A stretch of DNA of 64,000 nucleotides, from positions 88,371,540-88,435,539 of the forward strand of contig CM068839.1 of assembly GCA_028554795.2 (NCBI GenBank), given 5' to 3'. Below, piece after piece: positions 32,287 through 43,000 of the stretch. Origin of the DNA: Sinohyriopsis cumingii (taxonomy: Eukaryota > Mollusca > Bivalvia > Unionida > Unionidae). The notes beneath the pieces are model-generated. The model did no database searches and was not told the DNA's origin. It saw only the letters and a list, made by a program, of their open reading frames with translations. The stretch's first letter is position 1; each line of letters opens with the position of its first letter. The position numbers and the translations under genes are program-made.

Positions 32287-33377
32287 TTAAGCAACGATAC
32301 GAGCCGCTGTGCGTGCAACATGATTGCGTTCAAAATTTAACAAAACTTCTTCAGATGGTTCTTGATGTCCGTTTATCCTCAAAGCAACTTCAGAAACTCA
32401 AAGTGTGTCAAATGCCATTGGATTTCTTTCCTATGAATCTACTCTGGCATTTTCCTGAAATGCGATTAATATATGGCGTAGCGCAGAAACTCCTTGCTGT
32501 GATGCTATTTGCCATGTGAATAACCAAGCCGCATTGCTTTGAACGCTATCTGTAGTCATTGTCAACCATGACAACAACAGTTTAACACCTGAATTCATAA
32601 AATCAGTTAGTTTTTCTTCTTCAGCAAGCGATGGTGTCATTACCGGCACCCACAGTGACAGTTTTGTTAATATTACTTTACCAGCATCAATTGCGTTAGT
32701 TCGCCAGATTGCAACATTGTCGATGGCTTTTCTTACAAGTACCACAATATGTTTAGCTCCAAATATAACTTTTCTAACATTTCTACAAAATCCAAAAATA
32801 TGCGATAGTGGAATCAAACATGAAAAATTTTCTTCACTGATCTACGTGTGCAAATCCTAAGTTGAAATGTTCGTTCATTGATATTACTGCAGGTGTTTCT
32901 GCAGCTCCTGCAGCGTTTCTTACATCACCTATATTTATGTAATCACTCTCAGGCTGATCCGTGGTATCCTTTGCAAACATCATTGACGGACCAGCTGACT
33001 TCGAGTAATCATCAGAATGTCTTGTCAGACCTAATGTCGTCGTAGCAATATCAACATTTTCGAGACATGATTCAATATTTTGCCGTCTATCATGTACATA
33101 ACAATGTTAAATAATGCCATGACACCATTATTAACAAAACCAACCCGATCACCAATTCCGTATGCTGTATCATCTGCTTTAAAAGTCTACCTTCTACTTC
33201 AATAAATGATTCAGCAGGTAAGAAATATCTGCTTGTATCTTGAACTTGTAATTCGATTCGACCATACTGATGTGCTACTCGTGCATCATAAGAATAATAA
33301 TGATAATCGCGTATAGATTTATCTTTAAGAACCGGTGCGTCCATATAGAACGCTGGATCGGATATACGCTTGAACAT
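32287..33377 (-). pseudogene. Double-jelly-roll major capsid protein (younger copy), broken
   Basis: From the ATG at 33377 (MFKRISDPAF), the frame shows DAPVLKDKSIRDYHYYSY, IELQVQDTSRYFLPAESF and IEVEGRLLK. After a frameshift near 33.17 kb come GDRVGFVNNGVMALFNIV, TLGLTRHSDDYSKSAG, GDVRNAAGAAETP and NEHFNLGF. After another shift near 32.82 kb come HIFGFCRNVRKVIFGAKHIV, KVILTKLSLWVPVMTPSL, WLTMTTDSVQSN, WQIASQQGVSALRHILIAFQ and VSEVALRINGHQEP. In-frame TAG, TGA and TAA stops occur in the last part. From family knowledge this is the double-jelly-roll capsid family of Polinton-like viruses. About 360 codons survive, shorter than the usual ~450-600, so the C terminus is missing at the 32.29 kb junction. 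It is less decayed than the plus-strand copy at 5.96 kb. Confidence 0.7.
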
Positions 33378-33428
33378 TTTTATTATAATTGTTATTGTGT
33401 AACACGAAGACCACTTCCTGCTATCACA

Positions 33429-33843
33429 CTAGCAGTTATATTTTTTCTTTTTCTTTTTTCTTAAATGGGACCCAGCCAACTCTGCTAGTTTTTGATTTGC
33501 AGCTTGATTTATTATTTTACTGACATTTGCAGGCATAACTTCAGTGCTGGCCAGTTTCACTGGTGGCTGTGGTTTTCTTCATACTAACTGAGCTAATCTT
33601 TCTTTGATCGATGAAAATGCTTTACCGGCAATATTACCAATATCACTAATACCTTTATCATGAACAGCCTCAATAGCCTTCATCCCTAATTGTTTTGCAA
33701 TCGGTATTGCTTTTGGAGCCATCCTTTCGAATAAACCCACAACAACATCACCAAATCCATCTCTGTAAATCGGTTTGTAAGTTGGTAATCGTGAGTTTAC
33801 TACCCTAACTATTACAGGCCCACGTTGAGCTGCGTATAATCAT
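33429..33843 (-). pseudogene. Minor capsid-like protein (amphipathic/basic) upstream of the capsid gene
   Basis: The minus frame reads GPVIVRVVNSRLPTYKPIY, then RDGFGDVVVGLFERMAPKAI and LGMKAIEAVHDKGISDIGN, IAGKAFSSIKERLAQ. A TAG follows, then PPVKLASTEVMPANVSKIIN and a terminal KKKKK stretch. 'GxGxxxxGLFxxxxP...' followed by a KAxxSxKERL helix and a basic tail is, from memory, the pattern of the small membrane-active or minor virion protein encoded next to double-jelly-roll capsids in such elements. One internal TAG and a probable 1-nt shift at the start break it. The capsid gene begins about 50 bp downstream. Confidence 0.5.
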
Positions 33844-33871
33844 TTTTAAATTACATGCCAATTAAATGTTT

Positions 33872-33934
33872 TCAGTCGCTGTGATAATCATCAACAATTT
33901 CATTAATGAGAGACTGATAAATATTATGATCCAT
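33872..33934 (-). CDS. 20-residue ORF in the capsid cluster
   Basis: ATG 33934 to TGA 33872, encoding MDHNIYQSLINEIVDDYHSD, with GGAGGTGTT just upstream. Too short to assign. It is listed because a matching short ORF (MDEEKFKQLINELI) sits upstream of the other capsid relic at 4515, in the same relative orientation. It may be a decayed start of a longer gene, or a genuine small ORF. Confidence 0.35.
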   Translation of the reverse strand: MDHNIYQSLINEIVDDYHSD

Positions 33935-33990
33935 AACACCTCCTGTAAATAATCTTTGACAAATATATTTCGTTGATGATTTCTGGAGAA

Positions 33991-34908
33991 TTAAGGACAA
34001 GCAATAAGACCACTTCCTCCTGATGTAGTCAGGGAAGAAAAAACACTTCCAGTTGTTTCTTCTGCTTCTTTCCTACCTGGCGAAGAACGTAATTCCCACA
34101 TTTGTCTAGTCCTCATAAATTCTGGGTCTTTTTCTTTTTCTCTCTCTTGTTTAGTTTTTTTTTTTTCTTTTTTGTTCAGCTTCTTTATCACTTATTGTTG
34201 GAGATGGTTGCTTCTGTAATACAAGTAGTTTTTGTGATTCTAGCCATTGTAATTTTTCACTAGAGTTACTTACTCTATCAATAAAATCATTATATCTTGG
34301 ATCTTTTCTTTTATCGATCCTATCAAGGTTATAACGTATTTTGTAAACCCAATCAAACCAGGTTTCACTTTTTACATATTTATTTGAGTACGCAGGTTTC
34401 AAAAATGCTGTTTTATCATTATAACTGTCCACGGCAAATATAGGTAAATCTACGTCTTTAATATTCCTTATGTAGGGAATGCTATCATTGCTAAATTTAT
34501 CAATTACATAAAGCTTTTCTTGTTCTGGTGTATCACCCTTTTTAATACGAGCTTGTTCAATATCTTTGAGTACTTCTTTATCTATGTCAATAAGCTGAAT
34601 ATCATCTACTTCATCTGAAATATCTTTTTAAATCTTTTTTGTTTGTTTAGTTCTTCTTGCTATTTTTCAGTTTGCTCAGCAGTTTGTTTTACTGCTGGAA
34701 GAAGACCTTCAGTAGCTTCTGCAACTCTTTCAGTAACCTTTGTAATAGGTTTAAATAATTTTTCTGTACCTTCTGTATACTCAACTTGTTATTCCTGATG
34801 TTCTTGAAGTTTTTGTCTAAGAGAATCGCGAACAGGTAAAAACTTTTTGATTGCTTCTAATCTTTCTCGAGCTGAACTAGCAGTATAAGATTCTGTGCCA
34901 AGTGTCAT
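33991..34908 (-). pseudogene. Coiled-coil protein of the capsid cluster, broken
   Basis: From the ATG at 34908 (MTLGTESYTASSARERLEAI), the minus strand reads on through two adjacent stops to EGTEKLFKPITKVTERVAEA, TEGLLPAVKQTAEQTEK. Other frames then give DIEQARIKKGDTPEQEKLYV, RNIKDVDLPIFAVDSYNDKT and WFDWVYKIRYNLDRIDKR. It ends in a Lys/Glu-rich region and SSLTTSGGSGLIACP. The helical heptad-like segment and its place upstream of the minor and major capsid genes suggest a structural or scaffolding role, which is inference. At least two stops and two frameshifts are present. Confidence 0.45.
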
Positions 34909-34935
34909 TATTGATGTAATAATGATTTAGTTATA

Positions 34936-35182
34936 GCAGCAGAGAGGGTGCAATCTCAATGAAACATCCGATGGGTAAATGAAAACACATGTACAAATTT
35001 AGAAAAACACAAACAACAAAGACAAAGTAACAAAAAAACTAACCCATTTAGAGAAACTCTCGCTAAAGTTAGAGGCTCTGGTTTAGCGATAGTGACCTTA
35101 TTTTATATATTTTTTTTCATATAACATCTTAGTTTTCAAAATGATGTTTCAGCAAAAGGTCTGTTCACCCTCTCTGCTGCTG
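34936..35182. repeat. Imperfect inverted repeat upstream of the coiled-coil gene
   Basis: AGCAGCAGAGAGGGTG (34936-34951) is the exact reverse complement of CACCCTCTCTGCTGCT (35167-35182). Similarity continues inward for about 35 bp (TGAAACATC, ATGAAAAC versus their complements). The about 130-bp centre contains GAGAAACTCTCGCTAAAG and TTTAGCGATAG, themselves partly palindromic. It lies 28 bp upstream of ATG 34908. It could be an element end, a bidirectional regulatory region or an inverted duplication. Confidence 0.65.
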
Positions 35183-35189
35183 TTCCAAG

Positions 35190-36860
35190 AGCAACTGATA
35201 ACATGCCTTTGGATTATTTTAATAAACTGTGTTTATATATGCAAAAATAAAATTCATTCTTATAACCATGTCACTCAGTAACAAAACAGACCATCGCCAG
35301 TTACTATAGTTTCTTTCTCTCACTTGTCCATTGTAATAGCATTGTAATCAGATATTTATTTGTCCAGCCAAGACAACAGGACATATCTTAGTCATGACTC
35401 TAATAACTTCTAGTGGCGGGGTTGCAACAATAAATACACAGAGCTTTGAACATTGTATTTATATTATTGACAAAATCTTTAGTTGTAAGACAGAAAGACA
35501 AAGAAAAACAGAGAGGCAGTGAAAATACAGAATATAGTTACACAAGATTTATACAAGTAAACTCTAATTGAAAATAATAGTAAAACATGAATTGTAGGAA
35601 GTAATATTTATTGATCGCAGTTATTAATAAGTATAACATTCATTTATCGTTAGTAAAAAAGCATAATTATGAAACGTAAAAAATAAATAAAAGATTAATA
35701 GATAAGATCGTGAGAGTATGGGCAAGAAATAAAACAGTAACAACAGAGTATTCCTTGAAAAAGTTAAAATATTCCAAATAAGAAACAACCTTTCAAAATT
35801 GAATTTCAAAGGAAGTTCAGTGACCAAATACTGTCACCTTCATAACTACGTAACATTTAGGCATTTCTGAGCTAAATTAAAAACACGACTTTCTTAATAT
35901 ATGGATTCAAAGAATCACAGATGCAAACTTCCATCTAGTTAATAATGATTTGCTTTTCTCCACTGTGTGCATACATCCTATCAATTATTTTGTATGATGA
36001 ATCTCTTTAGTGAGTTTTTGTTGTGGCTTTACTATTTTCTTAAATGATTCATTTGCCATTTTCAGTGATGTAATTTAGTAATTGTCTCTTCTAATATTTA
36101 TTGCAATAATGAAAAACACATTAACATGAAAAATAGCAAATTAATTTTTAGTGTAATTCTATCAATCCTAAATAAGTTAGAAATAATTCCTAGAAGGTCA
36201 ACGAATAATTTTGATTGGTCATTTGTTCAATATCTGTTCTGTACAAATTTAGGATGTATACAAAACTGAAGGTGAATGAACTATTTTCATAAATGTGTAC
36301 GTGAAATTTGATGATAGATATGTTGGGCCTTTTGCGGTCATAAAATGTCAGAAAGAAAGGCACACTGATATGTTCATAGTTATTTGTCAAGATGAAGGGT
36401 GTAAATAGTAAAGTAGGGATAAACCGAAATTTGTGCCTAGTCGGAAATAGACATAAAAACCAATAAGCTCTTTGCAAAAAGGAACTCTGTTTCTGTTTGC
36501 AAGATGCCGGAGACATCAGGTGTGCTGACTGCATTTTAGGTGTCTTACAATACTTTGAGCAACATCGCAAAATATTGAACATCTAGAATTAAAATCTTGT
36601 AGAATGCACACACCATGATGGATATTTCAGTGCACCAGCATTAGTTCATTATCAATTGTTTATTTCATTGGTGTAGAACTAGAACTAGTGACAGACTATA
36701 AAAATGTTTCTGATGTTAGAGAGTGGATCACAATGAGAACTATTTTGATACATCAATATGAAGAAGCCAGTTGAGAATATTATGCGTATGGTAATGGGAA
36801 AATTATAACATTACGGTGAGTACGATAAATTTGAACAGAATTTCTTTTTCATGTTCTTAT
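35190..36860. other. No gene recognised
   Basis: AT-rich DNA. The 130-codon minus frame at 36190-36582 has no recognisable motif and an AT-driven composition, so I do not call it. Confidence 0.45.
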
Positions 36861-36862
36861 TG

Positions 36863-37357
36863 ATTAATACCATATATAGTTGGACTCCAAGCCCATATAT
36901 GCCATTTACGAATACTGATCAATACCATATATAGTTAGACTTCAAGCTCATATATGCCATTTACAAATATTGATTAATACCATATATAGTTAGACTCCAA
37001 ATCCATATATGCCATTTACGAATACTGATCAATACCATATATAGTTAGACTCCAAATCCATATATGCCATTTACGAATATTGATTAATACCATATATAGT
37101 TAGACTCCAAATCCATATATGCCATTTACAAATATTGATCAATACCATATATAGTTAGACTTCAAGCCCATATATGCCATTTACAAATATTGATTAATAC
37201 CATATATAGTTAGACTCCAAGCCCATATATGCCATTTACGAATACTGATCAATACCATATATAGTTAGACTTCAAGCCCATATATGCCATTTACGAATAT
37301 TGATTAATACCATATATAGTTAGACTCCAAATCCATATATGCCATTTACGAATATTG
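36863..37357. repeat. Minisatellite, 55-bp unit, about 9 copies
   Basis: The unit begins GAT(T/C)AATACCATATATAGTT and ends CCATTTACGAATA(C/T)T. Copies start every 55 bp (36863, 36917, 36972 and so on), with variation at a few fixed positions, so two or three subtypes alternate. Confidence 0.95.
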
Positions 37358-37506
37358 GATGGGCAGGTAACAAAAAAATTAGATAATAAAACAGTTCTCA
37401 TCAATATTCTGCATAGCAGTTGCATTTCCATTACAAGTTATCCGATTACACCCATGAAAAAATTTGTATCACCTCTGTAAGATTTCCTAGATCTTCAAGA
37501 AGCAAC

Positions 37507-37788
37507 TAATTATTATGTAACTAAACCATCCATACCTTATTATTATGTAACTAAACCATCCATACATCATTATTATGTAACTAAACCATCCACACCTCAT
37601 TATTATGTAACTAAACCATCCATACCTTATTATTATGTAACTAAACCATCAATACCTCATTATTATATAACTAAACCAACCATACCTCATTATTATGTAA
37701 CTAAACCATCCATACCTTATTATTATGTAACTAAACCATCCATACCTCATTATGTAACTAAACCATCCATACCTCATTATTATGTTGT
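37507..37788. repeat. Minisatellite, 30-bp unit, about 9-10 copies
   Basis: The unit is of the type ATTATTATGTAACTAAACCA followed by TCCATACCTC, repeated every 30 bp, with one shortened copy near the end. Confidence 0.95.
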
Positions 37789-38439
37789 ATGCTGAAACAA
37801 ATTTGTAATTCAGTTCAGAAATCTGTTGTTGTATATACCAATAGGATTAAAAAGAAAAAAACTCAAGAGTTGCTCTTTCTGATCATTGAGCTAAATACAT
37901 CTAAATGTTTCAAACACCACAAGAGAACTATTTCAAAAACGACTTCGTCAAATTGGTGATAAACAATGCATTATGTAAACAAATTAAAAAATCAGTGACT
38001 ACGCAACGAAAAATGCGTTTAACCTACTACAAAAAATAAAAACAATAATGGTATTTTGAAGGACATGCTGGATGAAAACCTATTAAGAGCTAAATTTATC
38101 ATGAAGAAATTAAATCTGTAAAGGAAGTGTAATAAAACCATTCTTAACGAATGATGTTCAGTGATTAGTTCCACGAAGACAATTACCTAGACATTAGTAT
38201 CTCCAGATCATACAATCATGAAATGTGTCATACCAAAATGAAAAAGTGGCTTTGTCAAATTTTAATGACAAGAACTATTTGGCTGACAGTCTTACCAGCA
38301 TATTATCTGATGCAAGTTAAAGCCGTTTATTTCATCAAAGCAATAGGTAACGTCAGATATTATACATTTGTTTTCGAGAACTTTGAAGGAATGGGATAAC
38401 TTCACTAAGAGTCTCAAACATTACAAACAACACACAAAC
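37789..38439. other. No gene recognised
   Basis: AT-rich non-genic sequence. Confidence 0.5.
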
Positions 38440-38790
38440 ATTCACTCATTTTGCTGTTACGCTGCAGACATAGTAGCGAGATGACTGGAAAAGTGTTGTT
38501 GTTGTGGGGTTTAATGCCATTTTTCAGCACACGATAGGCTATACATGGCGGCCAGTATTAATGATGGAGGAAGAACCCGGGAAAACCCGGAAAGAACCAC
38601 CGACCCACGAGAAGCTACTGGCAAGCTTTGTCACATATCCACATTGGCCGAATCCGAGACTTGAACCCATGCAGACAGAGGTGAGATGGCAGTGATCCGT
38701 AATGGAGAGTGCTTTAGACTATTCAGCCACTCAGGGGACCCTCTGGAAAAGTGCTAAAGCTACATTAAAAATAAAATAATAAACACGCAC
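38440..38790 (+). mobile_element. Tail of SINE family C, split by a nested SINE
   Basis: GCTGCAGACATAGTAGCGAG followed by ATGACTGGAAAAGTG, and after the inserted SINE CTAAAGCTAC, match the tails of the family C copies at 47.3 kb and 55.5 kb (CTGCAGACATC(A/G)TA(G/A)CGATATGA). The copy is 5'-truncated. Confidence 0.65.
38496..38742 (-). mobile_element. tRNA-derived SINE (family A), nested, with target-site duplication
   Basis: Reverse-strand copy of the SINE at 30.25-30.5 kb. It starts with (TTG)n, continues with GGTTTAATGCCATTTTTCAG and TACATGGCGGCCAGTATTAA, and ends with the complement of the B and A boxes. CTGGAAAAGTG flanks it at 38485-38495 and 38743-38753. It inserted into an older SINE of another family. 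Confidence 0.85.
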
Positions 38791-39813
38791 ACACTCTTTT
38801 TAAATATTTTCTATTATCTCGATAAGGAAAGAAACAAATGTGTGCCTTGGAAAATTATTATGCAGTTCATTTAGCACCACCCTTTAGGCTTCCATGAAAC
38901 CTAAACAAAATATACATTCTGATGATTATGCAATGCATTGGTACTGATGCTGATCCAGAGGAAAAACTCAAACATGATCAAAGCATTGAGAAAAAAAAAG
39001 AAAAATTATATTCTGAAGCAATTAATGAAAACCAATGAAATGTTCAATCAACCAAAGAAGCAGTAAACGGTGGTTGCGTAAACATTAAAAATATCGATCA
39101 TGGGCTATCCACGGCCTTTCATTGAAAAGCTCTATCCCCCCAGAAAAAAAAATGATCAGGTCTATGACTATTATTTCAAATTTTGCTAAGAATGAACATA
39201 TTAAATGACAGAAATATTTAAATATTTTCCTGACAGTGATTTAATGCAAATTTTGAAATAAACTGCTGTAATTGTATATTCTGAGTACATCACATCTACA
39301 CCAGGCACACAACTGACAATTTATTCTTTGATGCTTACAATGATTCATTCAATAAGCATGAAAGTAACGTTTTGCGTGAAGCTATGTTAATGTCAGCAAT
39401 TGAAGTAAAACACTTTTCATGGCCTATACAAGCTAAGTAAGCAACAACTAAATTTATCAAAACGTTTGACCATGACAAGGCTGAAAATGCAAAGAAATCA
39501 TTTAACACAATAGCAAAAACAATTTGAAACAATGATTTGTACTATGAAGAACAACAGTACATGGGACTAGTCATATTTATATATCAATTTCCGACTGCAA
39601 ACATTTGGGTCAAAAAATACATCTCTGTACAAGAAATGGCTGTCATCCGCTCCAAATTGGCAATCTTGGTCAGCTGCTTTTCAGTAGAGATTTACTTACT
39701 AAACATTTATGTCTCAATGCTGTCAAGAGGAATGATTGTCTTCTACATCCTTCGTAGATAAAAATTTGATGAATTTGGAGAGAACTATATGGGAAAAGGT
39801 ATCACAGAAAGTT
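38791..39813 (-). other. 3' flank of the ABC transporter gene
   Basis: Sequence downstream of the transporter stop codon. On the minus strand a possible AATAAA polyadenylation signal lies at 39320-39325, about 490 bp after the stop. It is one of several AT-rich candidates, so the 3' UTR end is not fixed. No other gene is seen. Confidence 0.35.
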
Positions 39814-40011
39814 TCATCTCCTCTGCTGGGCATTTTGTAGTCTATAATACACTCCTTTCTTAGCCATCAGTTCTGCATGATTGCCTAATTCAACCACACC
39901 TCCTTTATGTATAATGGCTATTTTGTCAGCATTTTGGATTGTGGACAATCTATGAGCAATCACAATACAGGTGCGACCTTTCTGTGCCTCGCTAAGAGCT
40001 TCCTGCACAAT
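39814..40011 (-). CDS. ABCB1: ABCB exon 11 (last coding exon): H-loop and C terminus
   Basis: 66 codons including the TGA stop. Begins [15 protein letters not shown], contains [17 protein letters not shown] with the H-loop histidine, and ends QNAQQRR. The acceptor is TTTTTTCAG at 40012. Phase 0. Confidence 0.95.
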   Translation of the reverse strand: MVQEALSEAQKGRTCIVIAHRLSTIQNADKIAIIHKGGVVELGNHAELMAKKGVYYRLQNAQQRR

Positions 40012-43000
40012 CTGAAAAAAAGTAATTTGTTTGTCATTCAAAAGGATTCGGACAAGTGAAGTTCGTTTAGTCATCATATTTCTGCATCTAATTACAACAA
40101 GCTACACTAAAACTGTAGTATTATAAATAAAGAGTAAGATCTAAATTACATTTGACGGCACAAACTGTAGTGTTGAATGATTCCAATTCATGATTTGTAT
40201 TACATGTAATTAATTAAAGGTTTGATTTTTAAAGTAGTAAATTGTATGTTCTAAAAGCAATTAGACCTCAAAAGTAAACTGTTGGAGTTCAAACTACTAT
40301 GCAATCAAACATTGCCTTTTCTAGGTATACAATAAGCAAATAGCGATGGCCTCCCAGACAATATACGGTATAGTCAGGAACACTATAAGTAAATAGCCAT
40401 GGCCCCCACATCAGTATACTGTATAATCAAGTATATGATAAGCAAAGAGCGATGGCCTCCCAGTCAATATACGGTATAGTCAGGAACACTATAAGTAAAT
40501 AGTCATGGCCCCCACATCAATATACTGTATAATCACGTATATGATAAGCAAAGAGCGGTGGCCTCCCAGTCAATATACGGTATAGTCAGGAACACTATAA
40601 GTAAATAGTCATGGCCTCCACATCAATATACTGTATAGTCAAATATACTATAAGTAAATAGTGATGGCCTCCCCATCTATCTACGGTATAGTCAAGTATA
40701 CTATAAGTAAATAGTGATGGCCTCCCCATCTATCTACGGTATAGTCAGGTATACTATAAGTAAATAGTGCTGGCCTGCAATAGTTATGGCCTCTACAGCT
40801 ATATTTGGTATAGTCAGGTACATTATTAGTAAATAGTACTGTCATGAAATAGTGATAGCTTTCCCATTTATCTACGGTATAGTCAGGTATACTATAAGTA
40901 AATAGTGATGGTCTTCCCATCTATCTATGGTATAGTCAGGTATACTATATAATTTTTCATAGTCTTTGCTATAAATGCTTTTAAACCTCTTTTGAGAGGC
41001 CACTTTTTGATTTAGTATGAAAAGTGTCTAAATGAGAAAAATCTCAGCTTAATGTCAGTATTTCAGCCATTTTTTTTCTATTTATAGTTTAAGGTGTACA
41101 ACCAATCATCAGTAAGAATAATAATTAAAATTTTCTTAAATGTCGAAATTGTCAAATATTTTAAGATAAGAGTTAACTATTCAAATAACTAAAACAAAAA
41201 CAAGATTATCATTTTATGGATTAATAGGAAAGGAAAAATTGGAGGCTATGAAAAAATACAGGTGAAATGGTACTACAGGGACCCTGGGAGTCTTTCTAAT
41301 TTTGAAAATGAACCACCTTAGTGAACAATTTATGAATTGCCTTAAACTGATTGTGTAGCAACAAATTGTTGTGTCCAAGGAATGATTAATGATAAAGTGT
41401 TGCACAGTAGAGACCAATGTACGACATTTTGATACAAGTGAAAATCACGTTTGACAGAGGTAGTCTTAATCTTATTAATGTCATTCTGTATGTAATTAAT
41501 CAGTCTAAAGAACTTTTAGTTTTGAAAGGAATTATTGTTGTCCTTTATTGTGTAATAAACTGGTCATATTTTTTATCAGTATACTTTTCCATTAGGAAAC
41601 ACTGAGAAACAGCACTCATATATGCACACATGTGACTACAATTTGCACAAAAAATATATGGTATTTGTACAAGGGAATGGTTTTATTTGTATGTATTGAT
41701 TATTTATCTGTGTTCACATTTTATAGCATCATTTATAAAGAAAATCTGAAATATATGTCATAAAATTTAATGTAAATTGTTGCAGTTATGTTTGTGCAAT
41801 CTATTATGGTCTGGAGGTTATAGAAGTTGTAGATGTTTGTTTCACAAGAACCACCAGTCGTATGTGGCATTAGTGACATCAGTGACATTGTGGTTTGGCC
41901 AAGTACCACAGCGGGAACGTTGGTCTAAACTCTCATATTGTATTTTGGGTTCAATTTGACTTAATTTGGAGATACTTTGTTGTTCAACACAATTGGAACA
42001 AATGCAATGCACCTATAAAGGATATGACTTTGAAGACAATCATATTTTTAAAGAGATCACCTCTTATAGAACAAATTTTTCTAGATTTGAGCTTCACCGT
42101 TCTTGAAATTGAGGATAAATACTAAATGTATTTTCATGACTATAGAGATACATTTTTCGTATCCTGAACTGTAATTATTTTTAGCCTAACCAACTATAAA
42201 GGAACTGCATACTCTGCTTTTTAGTATTATCTCTTTTGCTGCTTTGGAGGATACATTATAAAACTAAAATTCACATGGATGGGTACCTTATTTTAAATCG
42301 GTGTACATACATGACTGATACAATAGATAATACGTTTTAAGATAAAAGTTAATGTTCAGAAATAGATATACCTTTACAGCAGTAACGTAAAATACTACTG
42401 TTTGTTTTTAAACAAATATCACACTAATTTATGTTTGTACACATATTTACTGCTGTTTCACAGTCTACATGTACACTTGCCCACTTTCTTTAACCATTAC
42501 TGAAATTGCCTAAAGCCGGTAGTAACCTTGACGATAATACAGCTATTGCCCCATTGATAATAGGTTCATTTAGTGTGAATACAAAATTCTTGCAAATGAA
42601 AAAGGCTTTTTCTGATGGTTTGATCCATCCTCAGTCTCTGTCTATCCTATATAACCTCTGTGGCATATTGAAATCAGCATAAAAAGATGGAGATTGCATA
42701 AATATGATGGATGACTTTCTCTGCCCCTAATGCGACATCAGAATTGGGTTTGTCCATATGGTTTGTATGTCCACACATCTGTAATTCTGGCTCGGACCTG
42801 AATTTGAGCCATAACTACTATTAAATACACATTTGTGACAAAAGCCTAACAGAAACACTCTTATTGGTAGAAAATTAAATTTGGGAAGAATATATGTATT
42901 CATTTACCAATCACACATTATATACCCATAACACTTGTTATACTCACTGCACATATACTCACTTCAGAGAGTATACTCATTATCCATTGTATACTCAATA

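Noticed and set aside
36190..36582. 130-codon minus-strand ORF
   Set aside because: Phe/Tyr-rich composition as expected from AT-rich DNA, no motif, no neighbouring continuation.
36863..37788. Regular repeats that might look like a CRISPR array
   Set aside because: Units are contiguous tandem copies with no unique spacers, and the sequence is animal nuclear DNA.
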